Positions 18,218-27,525 of a stretch of 64,000 nucleotides of DNA are shown here, piece after piece (the first letter of the stretch is position 1; every line of letters begins with the position of its first letter). A program made the position numbers and the translations under genes. The stretch comes from Anabaenopsis elenkinii CCIBt3563 (GTDB lineage Bacteria; Cyanobacteriota; Cyanobacteriia; Cyanobacteriales; Nostocaceae), in NCBI RefSeq assembly GCF_015245355.1, contig NZ_CP063311.1, forward strand, positions 2,167,625 to 2,231,624, in the 5' to 3' direction. The notes beneath the pieces were generated by a model. The model was not told the origin of the DNA. It did no database searches and saw nothing but the letters and a program-made list of their open reading frames with translations.

Positions 18218-19959
18218 AAAGCACTGGGAAAGCCTTGACCACGGGGGTCCGCCGCGGCTTCTAAAACTCCCTCTGGGGTGATAGTAATTGCATTAGCATT
18301 ACCCCAGGAGTTACTTTCCCTAATGTTGTGTCCGCGCCGGCGTAACTCTTGCAAGGTGAGAGCATTTAAACCCCAACGTTCCACACGTAACTCATCGGGT
18401 AACCACTGGTGATGTATGCGTGGGACGGAAACCGCAGCACCTACATCCATCTGGTATTCCAACACATTCAGGATAATTTGCAGTACCTGAGTAATGATGG
18501 TGCTACCCCCAGGAGTACCCACAGCCATCCTCAGACGGCCATTCTCGGTGACTATGGTGGGGGTCATGCTAGATAAGGGGGTTTTACCGGGTGCGATCGC
18601 ATTAGCTTGGTTACCCACCAAACCAAAAGCATTAGGTATTCCCGGTGCGGAAGCAAAATCATCCATTTCGTTGTTGAGTACGATCCCCGTCCCCGGTGTC
18701 ACCACACCAGCACCAAAACCTAGATTAATAGTGAAGGTGAGACTAACAGCGTTATGTTGCTCATCCACAACTGTGAGATGGCTGGTTTGGGTCCATTCAT
18801 TTCTAGCTAACAGGGGAGAAGGAACAACACCTAAATTAACTGGCTTCACCTGACTTGCAGGTTTTGCCCATTCCAGATCAATTTCTTGACGGCGTTTCCG
18901 GGCGTACTCTGGGCTAATCAGTTGTTCTACAGGGACTTTGATAAAATCTGGATCGCCTAAATGTTGCGACCGGTCAGCATAAGCGATTTTCATGGCTTCG
19001 ACCATCAAATGCAATGCATCCGGGTGATGCCATCCTAAAGATTGTAAATCAGTCTCACCAATAATATTTAACATCTGTAATAAATGTACACCTCCTGATG
19101 AAGGTGGTGGCATGGAACAGATTTGAGCTTGACGGAAATTCCCACAAACGGGAGTCCGCCAAATTGGTTTGTAGGCTTTCAGGTCTTCTAGAGTAATTAA
19201 ACCGCCATTTTCTGCCATGTCGGAGGCGATCGCCCGGGCAATATTTCCGGTGTAAAAACTGTGGGGATTACGGGCAATCTCTGTTAAAGTTGTTGCCAAA
19301 TCTCGCTGTACCAGCCTTTCTCCTGGTTGATAGAAATCACCATCACGGGTGAAAATTGCCCGCGCTGCTGGATGATCAAAAATCCGGTGTCTGGGTCTGT
19401 CATTAACTAGGAGATAAGCAGGGGATAGGCTACGTCTGATGATAAAGCCATCTCGGGCCAGGGCGATGGCGGGTTTGACTACCTGCGCCCAGGGTAATTT
19501 ACCATAACGACTATGCACCTCATACATCCCTGCTACAGTTCCAGGTGTGGCCACGGCTAAGTACCCAGCCACACTTGCAGAGGGACGTACTTTACCTTCT
19601 CCATCCAAGTACATATCTGGTGTGGCTTTCAGGGGGGCGCGTTCCCGAAAATCTAAGGCTTTGATTTGGCCAGTTTCTCCGGAGTGCATTAATAAAAAGC
19701 CGCCGCCACCAATTCCTGCTGAATAAGGTTCAACTACAGAAATTGCCAAGGTTGTGGCTACCGCTGCATCAATGGCGTTACCACCTTGGCGTAACATGGT
19801 AATTCCCGCGTCACTGGCTAAGGGATGGCTGGAAACTACCATTCCTTGTTTACTGCGTAGGGTTGATGCTATGGTGGCGATCGCAGCTTGGCTGTGGATG
19901 ATGAGGGTACAGGAGAACAGGGCGATCGCAATAGGTTTGTATCCAGTAAAAATACCCAT
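18214..19959 (-). CDS. ggt: gamma-glutamyltranspeptidase
   Basis: Periplasmic or outer-face N-terminal nucleophile hydrolase that removes or transfers the gamma-glutamyl group of glutathione and related peptides. It has a signal peptide (residues about 8-28) and 581 residues, as usual. The proenzyme should self-cleave before Thr392 in QTSHLTVVD, giving the nucleophile of the small subunit. Other landmarks are ASDAGITMLRQGGNAIDAAVA at the N-terminus (split here only for description) and MDDFASAPG plus SSMTPTIV in the small subunit. The first 12 codons are duplicated at 22791-22829. Confidence 0.95.
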   Translation of the reverse strand: MGIFTGYKPIAIALFSCTLIIHSQAAIATIASTLRSKQGMVVSSHPLASDAGITMLRQGGNAIDAAVATTLAISVVEPYSAGIGGGGFLLMHSGETGQIKALDFRERAPLKATPDMYLDGEGKVRPSASVAGYLAVATPGTVAGMYEVHSRYGKLPWAQVVKPAIALARDGFIIRRSLSPAYLLVNDRPRHRIFDHPAARAIFTRDGDFYQPGERLVQRDLATTLTEIARNPHSFYTGNIARAIASDMAENGGLITLEDLKAYKPIWRTPVCGNFRQAQICSMPPPSSGGVHLLQMLNIIGETDLQSLGWHHPDALHLMVEAMKIAYADRSQHLGDPDFIKVPVEQLISPEYARKRRQEIDLEWAKPASQVKPVNLGVVPSPLLARNEWTQTSHLTVVDEQHNAVSLTFTINLGFGAGVVTPGTGIVLNNEMDDFASAPGIPNAFGLVGNQANAIAPGKTPLSSMTPTIVTENGRLRMAVGTPGGSTIITQVLQIILNVLEYQMDVGAAVSVPRIHHQWLPDELRVERWGLNALTLQELRRRGHNIRESNSWGNANAITITPEGVLEAAADPRGQGFPSAF

Positions 19960-20121
19960 GGGATGAGTTATTAATTAGTTATATCTAGAGTTGTTTTGAT
20001 TTGCGAAACCCGTCCACGACAGTTTGATAGCTGCTCTTAATTGTGGATATTTCTGTAAGGTTTCTTTACGGACAATGGGCACTGCTTCATAATAAAGTTA
20101 GGGCAACAATGGCGGGAATCA
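19922..20121. repeat. mosaic duplicate of the ggt-osmoprotectant spacer (copy A)
   Basis: Three blocks reappear beyond the WD40 gene: 19922-20009 matches 22791-22878, 20025-20093 matches 22973-23041, and 20092-20121 matches 24146-24175. The second and third blocks derive from coding sequence of the substrate-binding and permease genes. Copy A is therefore a deletion-scarred duplicate of the 3' end of that operon. No gene is left in 19960-20337; a palindrome of the GGGCGGGCA type lies near 20150. Confidence 0.85.
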
Positions 20122-20337
20122 TATACAGCGCATTTTATCTGAGTGGGTACGGCAGGGCGGGCAGGATGTCTACCCCACAAGATTTATGATATTAATATGA
20201 TGTTAAGGTCTGTACTTTATTTACTTTAAAAGTGCTGTATCATTCCCAGCCAAGGATCTGCCTAAACCTTTGGCTACGCTCTTATCTCCTTTCCGGTTTG
20301 GGAAATGCTGGGTGATGTGAGAATATGTACAGGTTAA

Positions 20338-22413
20338 TTAACGCCTTTGCCAAATCTTGATGGTTTTATCTTCACTCCCAGAGGCTAGGGTTTTACCATC
20401 GGGACTGAAGGCTATTGAACAAACGTCACCTGAATGTCCCGTGAGGGTAGCGATTAACGGATGGGTTGCTACATCCCACATTTTGATGGTTTCATCTTCA
20501 CTCCCAGAGGCTAGGGTTTTACCATCGGGACTGAAGGCCACTGAAAGAACCTCACTTGAATGTCCCGTAAATATGGCGATTTCCTGTTGTGTTGCCACAT
20601 CCCACAGTTTGATGGTCTTATCCCAACTCCCAGATGCTAGGGTTTTACCATCGGGACTGAAGGCTATTGAACTAACCCACTCCGAATGTCCGGTGAGTGT
20701 AGCGATTTCCCTCATTGTCGCTACATCCCACAGTTTGATGGTTCTATCATTACTCCCAGAAGCTAAGGTTTGACCATCGGGGCTGAAGGCTAATGAACTA
20801 ACCCACTCCGAATGTCCGGTGAGTGTAGCGATTTCCTGTTGTGTTGCCACATCCCACAGTTTGATGGTCTTATCCCCACTCCCAGATGCTAGGGTTTTAC
20901 CATCGGGACTGAAGGCTATTGAACTAACCACATCTGAATGTCCGGTGAGTGTGGTGATTTCCCTCATTGTGGCTATATCCCACAGTTTGATGGTGTTATC
21001 CCTACCCCCAGAGGAACCAATGGTTTCACCATCGGGACTGAAGGCTATTGAACTAACCCACTCCGAATGTCCGGTGAGTGTGGTGATTTCCCTCATTGTC
21101 GCTACATCCCACAGTTTGATGGTTCTATCATCACTCCCAGAAGCTAAGGTTTGACCATCGGGGCTGAAGGCTACTGACTGAACCCAATGTGTATGTCCGG
21201 TGAGGATGGTAATTGACGCCCCCGTGGCTACATCCCACAGTTTGATGTTTTGATAACTCCCAGATACTAAGGTTTTACCATCGGGGCTGAAGGCTACTGA
21301 CGAAACCGAATCTAAATGTCCGGTGAGGGTGGCGATTAACCGATCTGTGGACACATCCCACAGTTTGATGTTTTGATAACTCCCAGATGCTAGGGTTTTA
21401 CCATCGGGGCTGAAGGCTACTGACTGAAGCTCACTTGAATTTCTGGGGATGGTAGCGATTTCCCTCATTGTGGCGACATCCCACAGTTGGATGGTATCAT
21501 CCCAAATCTCAGATGCTAAGGTGCGACCATCCGGGCTGAAGGCTACTACTGAACCTAAATGTTCCCCGATGGTGCCGATTGACCAACTCTCGGCTACATC
21601 CCACAGTTTAATGCCATCCGAACCCCCAGAGGCTAAGGTGCGACCATCGGGGCTGAAGGCTACTGAAAAAACCGAATCTGAATGTCCGGTGAGTGTAGCG
21701 ATTGACGCCCCCGTGGCTACATCCCACAGTTTGATGGTTTTATCCCAACTCCCAGATGCTAAGGTTTTACCATCGGGGCTGAAGGCTAATGAACTAACCA
21801 CATCTGAATGTCCGGGGAGGGTGGCGATTGACCGCCGGGTGGTTACATCCCACAGCTTGATGATGTTATCACTTCCGAAAAAATCCCCACCTCCAGAAGC
21901 CAAGGTTTTACCATCAGGGCTAAAGGCTACTGACCAAACCCACTCCGAATGTCCGGTGAGGGTGGCGATTTCCTCTTGGGTTTCTACATCCCACAGTTTG
22001 ATGTTTTGATAACTCCCAGATGCTAAGGTTTTACCATCGGGGCTGAAGGCTACTGAACTAACCCAATTTGAATGACCAGTGAGGGTATATTCTAACTCCC
22101 ATGATGTTAGTGATTTTTGTGTTTGATAAGCGTTGACAGCCTCAATTAACTGGCCATACTTAGACAACAGGAGATTATAAGCCGCATCTTTGACATCGGC
22201 TGATTCATCTGTGGTTAAAGCTTGGAGAAGTAAGTTAACTCCCTCATCTCCATAGTTGAGTGCTTGGGATATCGCATTTATCCTAACCTTGGGGTCAGGA
22301 TTTTTATATCTCTGCTGTACCCCTTGGATTCCCCCTAAGACCAGGGCATTTTCTGGAGCATTACCAGTACCACCTAGTACTACATCAAATTTTCCTGGTT
22401 GTGGCTCGTTCAT
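20338..22413 (-). CDS. WD40-repeat protein, 14 repeats
   Basis: A 691-residue scaffold protein. The first 105 residues are helical and HEAT-like (NPDPKVRINAISQALNYGDE). Fourteen WD40 repeats of about 42 residues follow, each with GHS...VAFSPDGKTLASGS...IKLWDV, enough for two seven-bladed propellers. Several repeats are almost identical to each other, so recent internal amplification is likely. Some lack one element (repeat 5, IGEHLGSVVAFSPDG, is shortened). There is no kinase, protease or NB-ARC domain, unlike many cyanobacterial WD40 proteins. Flanking duplications suggest the gene arrived by insertion. Confidence 0.93.
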   Translation of the reverse strand: MNEPQPGKFDVVLGGTGNAPENALVLGGIQGVQQRYKNPDPKVRINAISQALNYGDEGVNLLLQALTTDESADVKDAAYNLLLSKYGQLIEAVNAYQTQKSLTSWELEYTLTGHSNWVSSVAFSPDGKTLASGSYQNIKLWDVETQEEIATLTGHSEWVWSVAFSPDGKTLASGGGDFFGSDNIIKLWDVTTRRSIATLPGHSDVVSSLAFSPDGKTLASGSWDKTIKLWDVATGASIATLTGHSDSVFSVAFSPDGRTLASGGSDGIKLWDVAESWSIGTIGEHLGSVVAFSPDGRTLASEIWDDTIQLWDVATMREIATIPRNSSELQSVAFSPDGKTLASGSYQNIKLWDVSTDRLIATLTGHLDSVSSVAFSPDGKTLVSGSYQNIKLWDVATGASITILTGHTHWVQSVAFSPDGQTLASGSDDRTIKLWDVATMREITTLTGHSEWVSSIAFSPDGETIGSSGGRDNTIKLWDIATMREITTLTGHSDVVSSIAFSPDGKTLASGSGDKTIKLWDVATQQEIATLTGHSEWVSSLAFSPDGQTLASGSNDRTIKLWDVATMREIATLTGHSEWVSSIAFSPDGKTLASGSWDKTIKLWDVATQQEIAIFTGHSSEVLSVAFSPDGKTLASGSEDETIKMWDVATHPLIATLTGHSGDVCSIAFSPDGKTLASGSEDKTIKIWQRR

Positions 22414-22790
22414 GGCAGATTACCACTGGTAGTTAATTTAGTCTTGGGGACATTATATAATGAGGTGTCACCCGATACTTGTCAGGTAGGTTGATTTGAA
22501 CCTTGGTATGTTAATCAAGACAGCCACAGTGACGGGATTCCTTACGAAAATCTAAACCCAGCTTTTCTAGTTCTGTCAGTTTATTAATATCGTTCCAACG
22601 CCCATAGCAGATGGTCTGATGAGGTTTGACCCCACCCCCAACCCCTTACAAGGGGGGTATATAGAATGGCGACGCATCCCGTCAAGATCATCAGATACAT
22701 GATCTTTCAGTCAGATTTATCTGACTTTAGCTTTGAGACGGGGGTTTCTAACCCCTGGCTCCCCGTGTAGCATCAAGCAGCAGCGCTGAC
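22414..22790. other. intergenic region with palindrome and ORF debris
   Basis: This gap upstream of the WD40 gene contains the dispersed palindrome CCCCTTACAAGGGG (22642-22655) and, on the minus strand near 22518-22625, about 35 open codons including LTELEKLGLDFRKES and ending in a Cys-rich tail. I do not recognise that fragment; it may be the end of a lost gene carried in with the WD40 gene. Confidence 0.4.
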
Positions 22791-22878
22791 GCGATCGCAA
22801 TAGGTTTGTATCCGGTAAAAATACCCATGGGATGAGTTATTAATTAGTTATATCTAGAGTTGTTTTGATTTGCGAAAC
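22791..22878. repeat. duplicate block B with the start of ggt
   Basis: Matches 19922-20009 with one mismatch over 88 bp. Its left part is the first 12 codons of ggt, now without the rest of the gene, and its right part covers the stop region of the substrate-binding gene. It marks the second boundary of the inserted or duplicated WD40 segment. Confidence 0.85.
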
Positions 22879-23747
22879 TCGCTCACCACAGTTTTAATAT
22901 CTTGTAATTCCCCTTCCACGAGGTTATTTAATTGTCGTATTTCTTTCTCCGTGATTTTCCCGGTCAGTTGATTGATAGCTGCTCTTAATTGGGGATATTT
23001 CTGTAAGGTTTCTTTACGGACAATGGGCACTGCTTCATAATGTGGAAAATACTGTTTATCATCTTTCAGTACTACTAAACCTAGTCGGGATATTTGCCCA
23101 TCTGTAGAATTACCCGCCACCATATCCACTTGTTTTTGAGTCAAGGCTCGATAGATTAAACCTAAGTCCATAATTTGGGGAGGTCTAGCAAACTCCATAC
23201 CATAAGTTTTAGCGAATCCGGGGAAACCATCTTCCCGTTCTAAAAATTCGTAACCGAACCCACCGCGCCATTTAGGTGTATATTTAACTGCATCTGAGAT
23301 GGTTTGAAGATTGTACCGTTGAGCATCTTCACCACGCACAATTATGGCATAATTATTTTCAAAACCTAGACTGGGCATTACTTCTAAGTTAAACTGTTGT
23401 GCATAGGCCTGTGTTAACTTTTCTCTAACTAGGTTGGCATCATGTACTACTTTCTCTTTTAAAATGGCATTAAACGCTGTGCCTGTATACTCAATATAAG
23501 CATCAATTTGTCCAGCCACAAGCGCATTATGACAGACAAAGGTCCCACCTAAACGAGGGCGGCGAGTAACTGTTAAATCAGTATGCTCCTCAATTTGCTG
23601 GGCTAAAAGTTCCCCCAAAATATCTTGTTCAGTAAAATTCTTAGAAGCAACAACAATATCACCAGTATCGCTAGAAGTAGAATTGAAATTACAACCTGCG
23701 ATCGCTAGCAACATCAGACAAGTTAAAATAGACAAAAATCTTTTCAT
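22854..23747 (-). CDS. osmoprotectant ABC transporter substrate-binding protein
   Basis: A lipoprotein receptor of the OpuC/OsmF type (glycine betaine, choline or related quaternary amines). The signal ends in LLAIAGC, a lipobox with the modified Cys at 19. The mature part begins IVVASKNFTEQDILGELLAQ, the family start, and has GGTFVCHNALVAGQIDAYIEY and the second-lobe MVAGNSTDGQISRLGL. At 297 residues it is complete. It is the last gene of an ATPase-permease-receptor operon, 39 bp after the permease. Confidence 0.93.
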   Translation of the reverse strand: MKRFLSILTCLMLLAIAGCNFNSTSSDTGDIVVASKNFTEQDILGELLAQQIEEHTDLTVTRRPRLGGTFVCHNALVAGQIDAYIEYTGTAFNAILKEKVVHDANLVREKLTQAYAQQFNLEVMPSLGFENNYAIIVRGEDAQRYNLQTISDAVKYTPKWRGGFGYEFLEREDGFPGFAKTYGMEFARPPQIMDLGLIYRALTQKQVDMVAGNSTDGQISRLGLVVLKDDKQYFPHYEAVPIVRKETLQKYPQLRAAINQLTGKITEKEIRQLNNLVEGELQDIKTVVSEFRKSKQL

Positions 23748-23786
23748 CTGTTCCCAAAGCCATAACCACCATAAATCATCAAAAAT

Positions 23787-24419
23787 TTAAGTTTTAACTG
23801 TTAATTTTCTTTCTAACCAACCAATACCCCAATCAGCCAGCAGAGCAAGAATTGCCGCCGGGACAGCCCCAGCTAAAATTAATTGATTATTTACCACTGC
23901 AATTCCGCGAAAAATAAACACCCCTAAACCACCAGCACCAATAGCGGCGGCGATCGTAGCAATACCGATAGAAATTACTGTTGCTACCCGCACACCTGCC
24001 AAAATTACCCCCATAGCCAAAGGAATTTCTACCTGTGACAATAATTGTCTATCTGTCATTCCCATACCTCTACCAGCTTCCCGAATTGCGGGATCTACGC
24101 CTGTGATACCAGTGTAAGTATTACGGATAATGGGTAAAAAGGAGTATAAAGTTAGGGCAACAATGGCGGGAATCACACCAATACCGCCAATGATCGGTAC
24201 TGGAATCAGTAAACCAAATAATGCTAAACTGGGGACGGTTTGCAAAATATTGGCAATACCGAGAACCCCTTGGCGCAGGTGAGTTTTGCGGGTGATGAGA
24301 ATACCTAAGGGGATACCAATGACTGTCGCCGTGGCCATGGCAATGCTGACCATAAATAAGTGTTCTAGGGTATGTTGGAGGATTTCCGGAGCATACTTAA
24401 ACAAGAAAAAGTCATTCAT
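23787..24419 (-). CDS. osmoprotectant ABC transporter permease
   Basis: Inner-membrane subunit of the OpuCB/OsmW type, about 210 residues and six membrane helices. The EAA-type loop is GITGVDPAIREAGRGMGMTD. I chose the ATG at 24419, which overlaps the ATPase stop as ATGA, over a start eight codons earlier. Tight coupling supports co-translation with the ATPase. Thirty bases of this gene (24146-24175) are duplicated at 20092-20121. Confidence 0.93.
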   Translation of the reverse strand: MNDFFLFKYAPEILQHTLEHLFMVSIAMATATVIGIPLGILITRKTHLRQGVLGIANILQTVPSLALFGLLIPVPIIGGIGVIPAIVALTLYSFLPIIRNTYTGITGVDPAIREAGRGMGMTDRQLLSQVEIPLAMGVILAGVRVATVISIGIATIAAAIGAGGLGVFIFRGIAVVNNQLILAGAVPAAILALLADWGIGWLERKLTVKT

Positions 24420-25171
24420 AAATTTTCCAGAGATTGCAGACATTTGAGAAAAGCTAGACTTTCAGGATGTACAGATCCCTTAAATTCATCCTTTGTCCCT
24501 AATACTACTAGTTCTCCCTCAGACATTAACCCAACTCGGGAAGCCAAAACAAAGGCTTCTTGAATATCATGGGTAATAAAGACAACAGTCTTATTTAATT
24601 CTTGTTGTAACCGGTGAAATTCTTGTTGCAGTTCTAATCGCGTCATGGGATCAAGGGCGCCAAAGGGTTCATCCATCAATAATACTGGCGGATCGGCTGC
24701 TAATGCCCTAGCTACACCTACCCGCTGCTTTTGTCCTCCCGAAAGTTCATGAGGATAACGCCCGGCAAATTGTTGAGGCTCTAACCCTACCATTTGCAAT
24801 AATTCATACACCCTGATTTTAATTTGTTTAGATTGCCAACCCAGTAAGGTGGGCACTAAACCTACATTACGTTCTACGGTGAAATGGGGAAATAAGCCAG
24901 TTTCTTGAATGACATAACCAATATTGCGCCGTAATTTAATTTCATCCCATTCAGTGGTGGGGATGCCATTAAATAATACTTGACCTTGTGTAGGTATAAA
25001 GAGGCCATTGATTAACTTCATAGTGGTAGTTTTGCCGCTCCCACTGCGTCCGAGTAATACTAGGGCTTCTCCGTGAATAATAGAGAAATTAAGATGAGAT
25101 ACTAAAGGGCGATGGTTGCGTCTAAAGGTAACATCGCGGAATTCCACTACAGTCGGGTGATTGGGTTGCAT
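24416..25171 (-). CDS. osmoprotectant ABC transporter ATP-binding protein
   Basis: ATPase subunit of the same transporter. Walker A LGRSGSGKTTTMK (near residue 37), signature LSGGQKQRVGVARAL and Walker B VLLMDEPFGALDP are complete. At 251 residues it is shorter than OpuCA proteins with CBS domains, so no CBS regulatory tail is present. The ATG at 25171 is preferred to an upstream TTG. It is the first gene of the three-gene operon. Confidence 0.94.
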   Translation of the reverse strand: MQPNHPTVVEFRDVTFRRNHRPLVSHLNFSIIHGEALVLLGRSGSGKTTTMKLINGLFIPTQGQVLFNGIPTTEWDEIKLRRNIGYVIQETGLFPHFTVERNVGLVPTLLGWQSKQIKIRVYELLQMVGLEPQQFAGRYPHELSGGQKQRVGVARALAADPPVLLMDEPFGALDPMTRLELQQEFHRLQQELNKTVVFITHDIQEAFVLASRVGLMSEGELVVLGTKDEFKGSVHPESLAFLKCLQSLENL

Positions 25172-25405
25172 TATCAAGTTGATTTTTGCTATGATTATTT
25201 TATACTAAAAATTACAGTATTAATCATAATTAATCATATAAGTATCAACCAGGTAAATGTAGTAATTCCCTATGATAAAAATATCATGTTTTTCCAGGAA
25301 TTGGATGATATTTAATTGGGTAGCATAGTGCTAGTCACTCAATAGTGGCATATGATGGTGAGGTAGGCATTGGTCACCCCATGAATCCTGAAGGATACCA
25401 ATACA

Positions 25406-25765
25406 ATGACAGACTTTAGAGAACTGCAAGAATGGGAAAAAGCGCATGAACTGACAATTGCAGTTTATGAAATTACTAAAACCTTTCCAGAGGAGGAATT
25501 GTTGGGTATAACACAACAAATCCGTTTAGCTTGTGCTTCCATTGCCATTAAGATCGCTCAGGGATGCGATCGCGATGACTATGAAATCCAACTGGATTGT
25601 CTGGAAATGGCCAGGGATGGAGTAATTGAGGTAGAATATTACCTGCTGCTTTGCCATGAGTTGCATATACTGCAAACGTCTGATTATGATCGCCTGATCA
25701 GTAATGTGCTGGAAGTGAAAGAACTCCTCACATCCTACATTGATAAGCAAAGTCACAATTTTTGA
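25406..25765 (+). CDS. four-helix bundle protein (S23/IVP-like)
   Basis: A 119-residue protein of the S23-like four-helix bundle family (TIGR02436), often found near other functions and of unclear role. The pattern is typical: FRELQEWEKAHELTIAVYE, then TFPEEELLGITQQIRLACAS, and two more amphipathic helices. Such proteins form pentamers. Its TGA overlaps the ATG of the JAMM gene by one base, so the two are translationally coupled, which hints at a shared role. Confidence 0.85.
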   Translation: MTDFRELQEWEKAHELTIAVYEITKTFPEEELLGITQQIRLACASIAIKIAQGCDRDDYEIQLDCLEMARDGVIEVEYYLLLCHELHILQTSDYDRLISNVLEVKELLTSYIDKQSHNF

Positions 25766-26232
25766 TGAATAGTCGGGTACTCCAACTGCTTGCTCACCAC
25801 CAGGAAATGATTTGTCACCATGGTGAAAGCACCTATCCAGAAGAATGCTGTGGGCTAATTCTTGGTCGTCTGGGTAGGGAGGGTAAAACTGTGATAGAGA
25901 TCATACCCACAGAAAACGCCTGGAACAGCCAAGGCCATGATTTGACTGGTGAACAGATAGTAGAGAGTACCCGCAGACGATATGCGATCGACCCCCAAGT
26001 GATGTTACAAGCACAAAAAACAGCACGCGATCGCGGTCTGAATATTATCGGTATTTATCACTCACACCCTGATCATCCTGCTATACCTTCAGAATGCGAT
26101 CGCCTATATGCTTGGGCGGAATACTCGTATATAATAGTTTCCGTTAACAATGGCAAAGCTGGTACAGTTAAAAGTTGGAGTCTGGATGAACATGACCAGT
26201 TTCAACCAGAGTCAATTAAAAAGATAATTTAA
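25765..26232 (+). CDS. JAMM/MPN metalloprotease (M67 family)
   Basis: A Zn-dependent isopeptidase-like enzyme of the Mov34/JAB1 fold. The JAMM signature is complete: H99-x-H101, then S109 and D112 in HSHPDHPAIPSECD, with the upstream Glu in the first 40 residues (EECCGLILG). Bacterial members free the C-terminus of ubiquitin-like sulfur carriers, as in the Mec-CysO cysteine pathway. The next gene, 50 bp on, encodes an E1-like MoeB-rhodanese, which supports that role. No sulfur carrier gene is visible. The ATG overlaps the previous stop. Confidence 0.93.
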   Translation: MNSRVLQLLAHHQEMICHHGESTYPEECCGLILGRLGREGKTVIEIIPTENAWNSQGHDLTGEQIVESTRRRYAIDPQVMLQAQKTARDRGLNIIGIYHSHPDHPAIPSECDRLYAWAEYSYIIVSVNNGKAGTVKSWSLDEHDQFQPESIKKII

Positions 26233-26284
26233 AAATATCGTTTTTCGATAGGATAAGTATTCCTCGCTGATCTACTGAAGTTCT

Positions 26285-27457
26285 ATGCTCAATCCTAATC
26301 TGGATGAAATCCAGTTGACCAAAGATGATTATGAACGCTATTCCCGCCATCTAATTCTGCCAGAAATTGGGCTGGAAGGGCAGAAGCGTTTAAAAGTGGC
26401 TAGTGTGTTGTGTATTGGTACTGGTGGACTAGGTTCGCCATTACTGTTATATCTTGCAGCTGCGGGTATTGGCCGCATTGGTATTGTAGATTTCGATGTC
26501 GTTGATACTTCCAATCTGCAACGCCAAGTCATTCACGGTACATCCTGGGTAGGTAAACCCAAAATTGAATCGGCCAAAAATCGCATTCACGAAATTAACC
26601 CCTATTGTCAGGTTGATTTGTACGAAACTCGCCTGAGTTCAGAAAACGCCCTAGATATCATGCAGCCCTATGATATTGTGGTTGATGGTACTGATAACTT
26701 CCCCACCAGATACCTGGTGAATGACGCTTGTGTGTTATTAAATAAGCCCAACGTCTACGGTTCTATTTTCCGTTTTGAAGGCCAAGCTACAGTATTTAAC
26801 TACGAAGGTGGCCCTAACTATCGTGACTTATACCCAGAACCACCACCACCAGGAATGGTTCCCTCTTGTGCAGAAGGGGGTGTACTGGGTATTTTACCAG
26901 GAATGATTGGGGTTATTCAGGCTACGGAGACAGTAAAAATCATCACTGGACAAGGTAACACCCTCAGTGGAAGATTACTGTTATACAATGCCTTAGATAT
27001 GAAATTCCGGGAGTTGAAACTGCGCCCTAATCCCATTCGCCCCGTAATTGAAAAGCTGATAGACTATGAACAATTCTGTGGAATTACCCAAGCTAAGGCG
27101 CAGGAGGCTAAACAGCAGATGGAAATGTCAGAAATGACTGTTCAAGAATTGAAGGAATTACTAGATAGCGGTGTAAAGGATTTTGTTCTCTTAGATGTTC
27201 GTAACCCCCATGAATACGAAATCGCTAAAATTCCTGGTTCTGTATTGATCCCCTTACCAGATATTGAAAATGGCGACGGTGTAACCAAGGTGAAGGAAAT
27301 ACTTAATGGTCACCGCTTAATTGCTCATTGTAAACTGGGGGGACGTTCTGCCAAAGCTTTAGCTATCCTCAAGGAAGCCGGAATTGAGGGGACTAATGTT
27401 AAAGGTGGAATTAATGCTTGGAGTAAGGAAATCGATCCTTCGGTTCCAGAGTATTAA
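26285..27457 (+). CDS. moeB: MoeB-type adenylyltransferase with rhodanese domain
   Basis: An E1-like enzyme that adenylates the C-terminal Gly of a ubiquitin-like sulfur carrier (MoaD, ThiS or CysO-like) and can load sulfur. Residues 1-265 form the ThiF/MoeB domain with nucleotide loop GTGGLGSP (45-52) and DxxxxSNLQRQ. Residues 285-390 form a rhodanese domain with active-site Cys349 in HCKLGGRS. The zinc CxxC pairs of E. coli MoeB are not evident. The MOCS3-like fusion of both domains is usual in cyanobacteria. Follows the JAMM gene. Confidence 0.93.
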   Translation: MLNPNLDEIQLTKDDYERYSRHLILPEIGLEGQKRLKVASVLCIGTGGLGSPLLLYLAAAGIGRIGIVDFDVVDTSNLQRQVIHGTSWVGKPKIESAKNRIHEINPYCQVDLYETRLSSENALDIMQPYDIVVDGTDNFPTRYLVNDACVLLNKPNVYGSIFRFEGQATVFNYEGGPNYRDLYPEPPPPGMVPSCAEGGVLGILPGMIGVIQATETVKIITGQGNTLSGRLLLYNALDMKFRELKLRPNPIRPVIEKLIDYEQFCGITQAKAQEAKQQMEMSEMTVQELKELLDSGVKDFVLLDVRNPHEYEIAKIPGSVLIPLPDIENGDGVTKVKEILNGHRLIAHCKLGGRSAKALAILKEAGIEGTNVKGGINAWSKEIDPSVPEY

Positions 27458-27475
27458 AATGTTTTAGGCAAAGTA

Positions 27476-27505
27476 ACGCAGAGATTTCATTTTGATTCTC
27501 TGCGT
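27476..27505. terminator. inverted repeat between convergent genes
   Basis: ACGCAGAGA and TCTCTGCGT form a 9-bp stem with a 12-base loop between the moeB stop and the DUF4231 stop. Similar CTCTGCG palindromes are scattered in cyanobacterial intergenic DNA. There is no long U-run. Confidence 0.45.
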
Positions 27506-27525
27506 CTGCTGCTCCCTACTGTTAA

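Noticed and set aside
20357-22009. Long open frames on the plus strand opposite the WD40 gene
   Set aside because: They mirror the tandem repeats of the coding strand, lack ribosome binding sites, and have repetitive Ser/Pro/Val-rich sequence without a fold.
22480-22510. tRNA-like T arm (GGTTCAAATC on the minus strand)
   Set aside because: No anticodon arm, D arm or acceptor stem can be formed around it.
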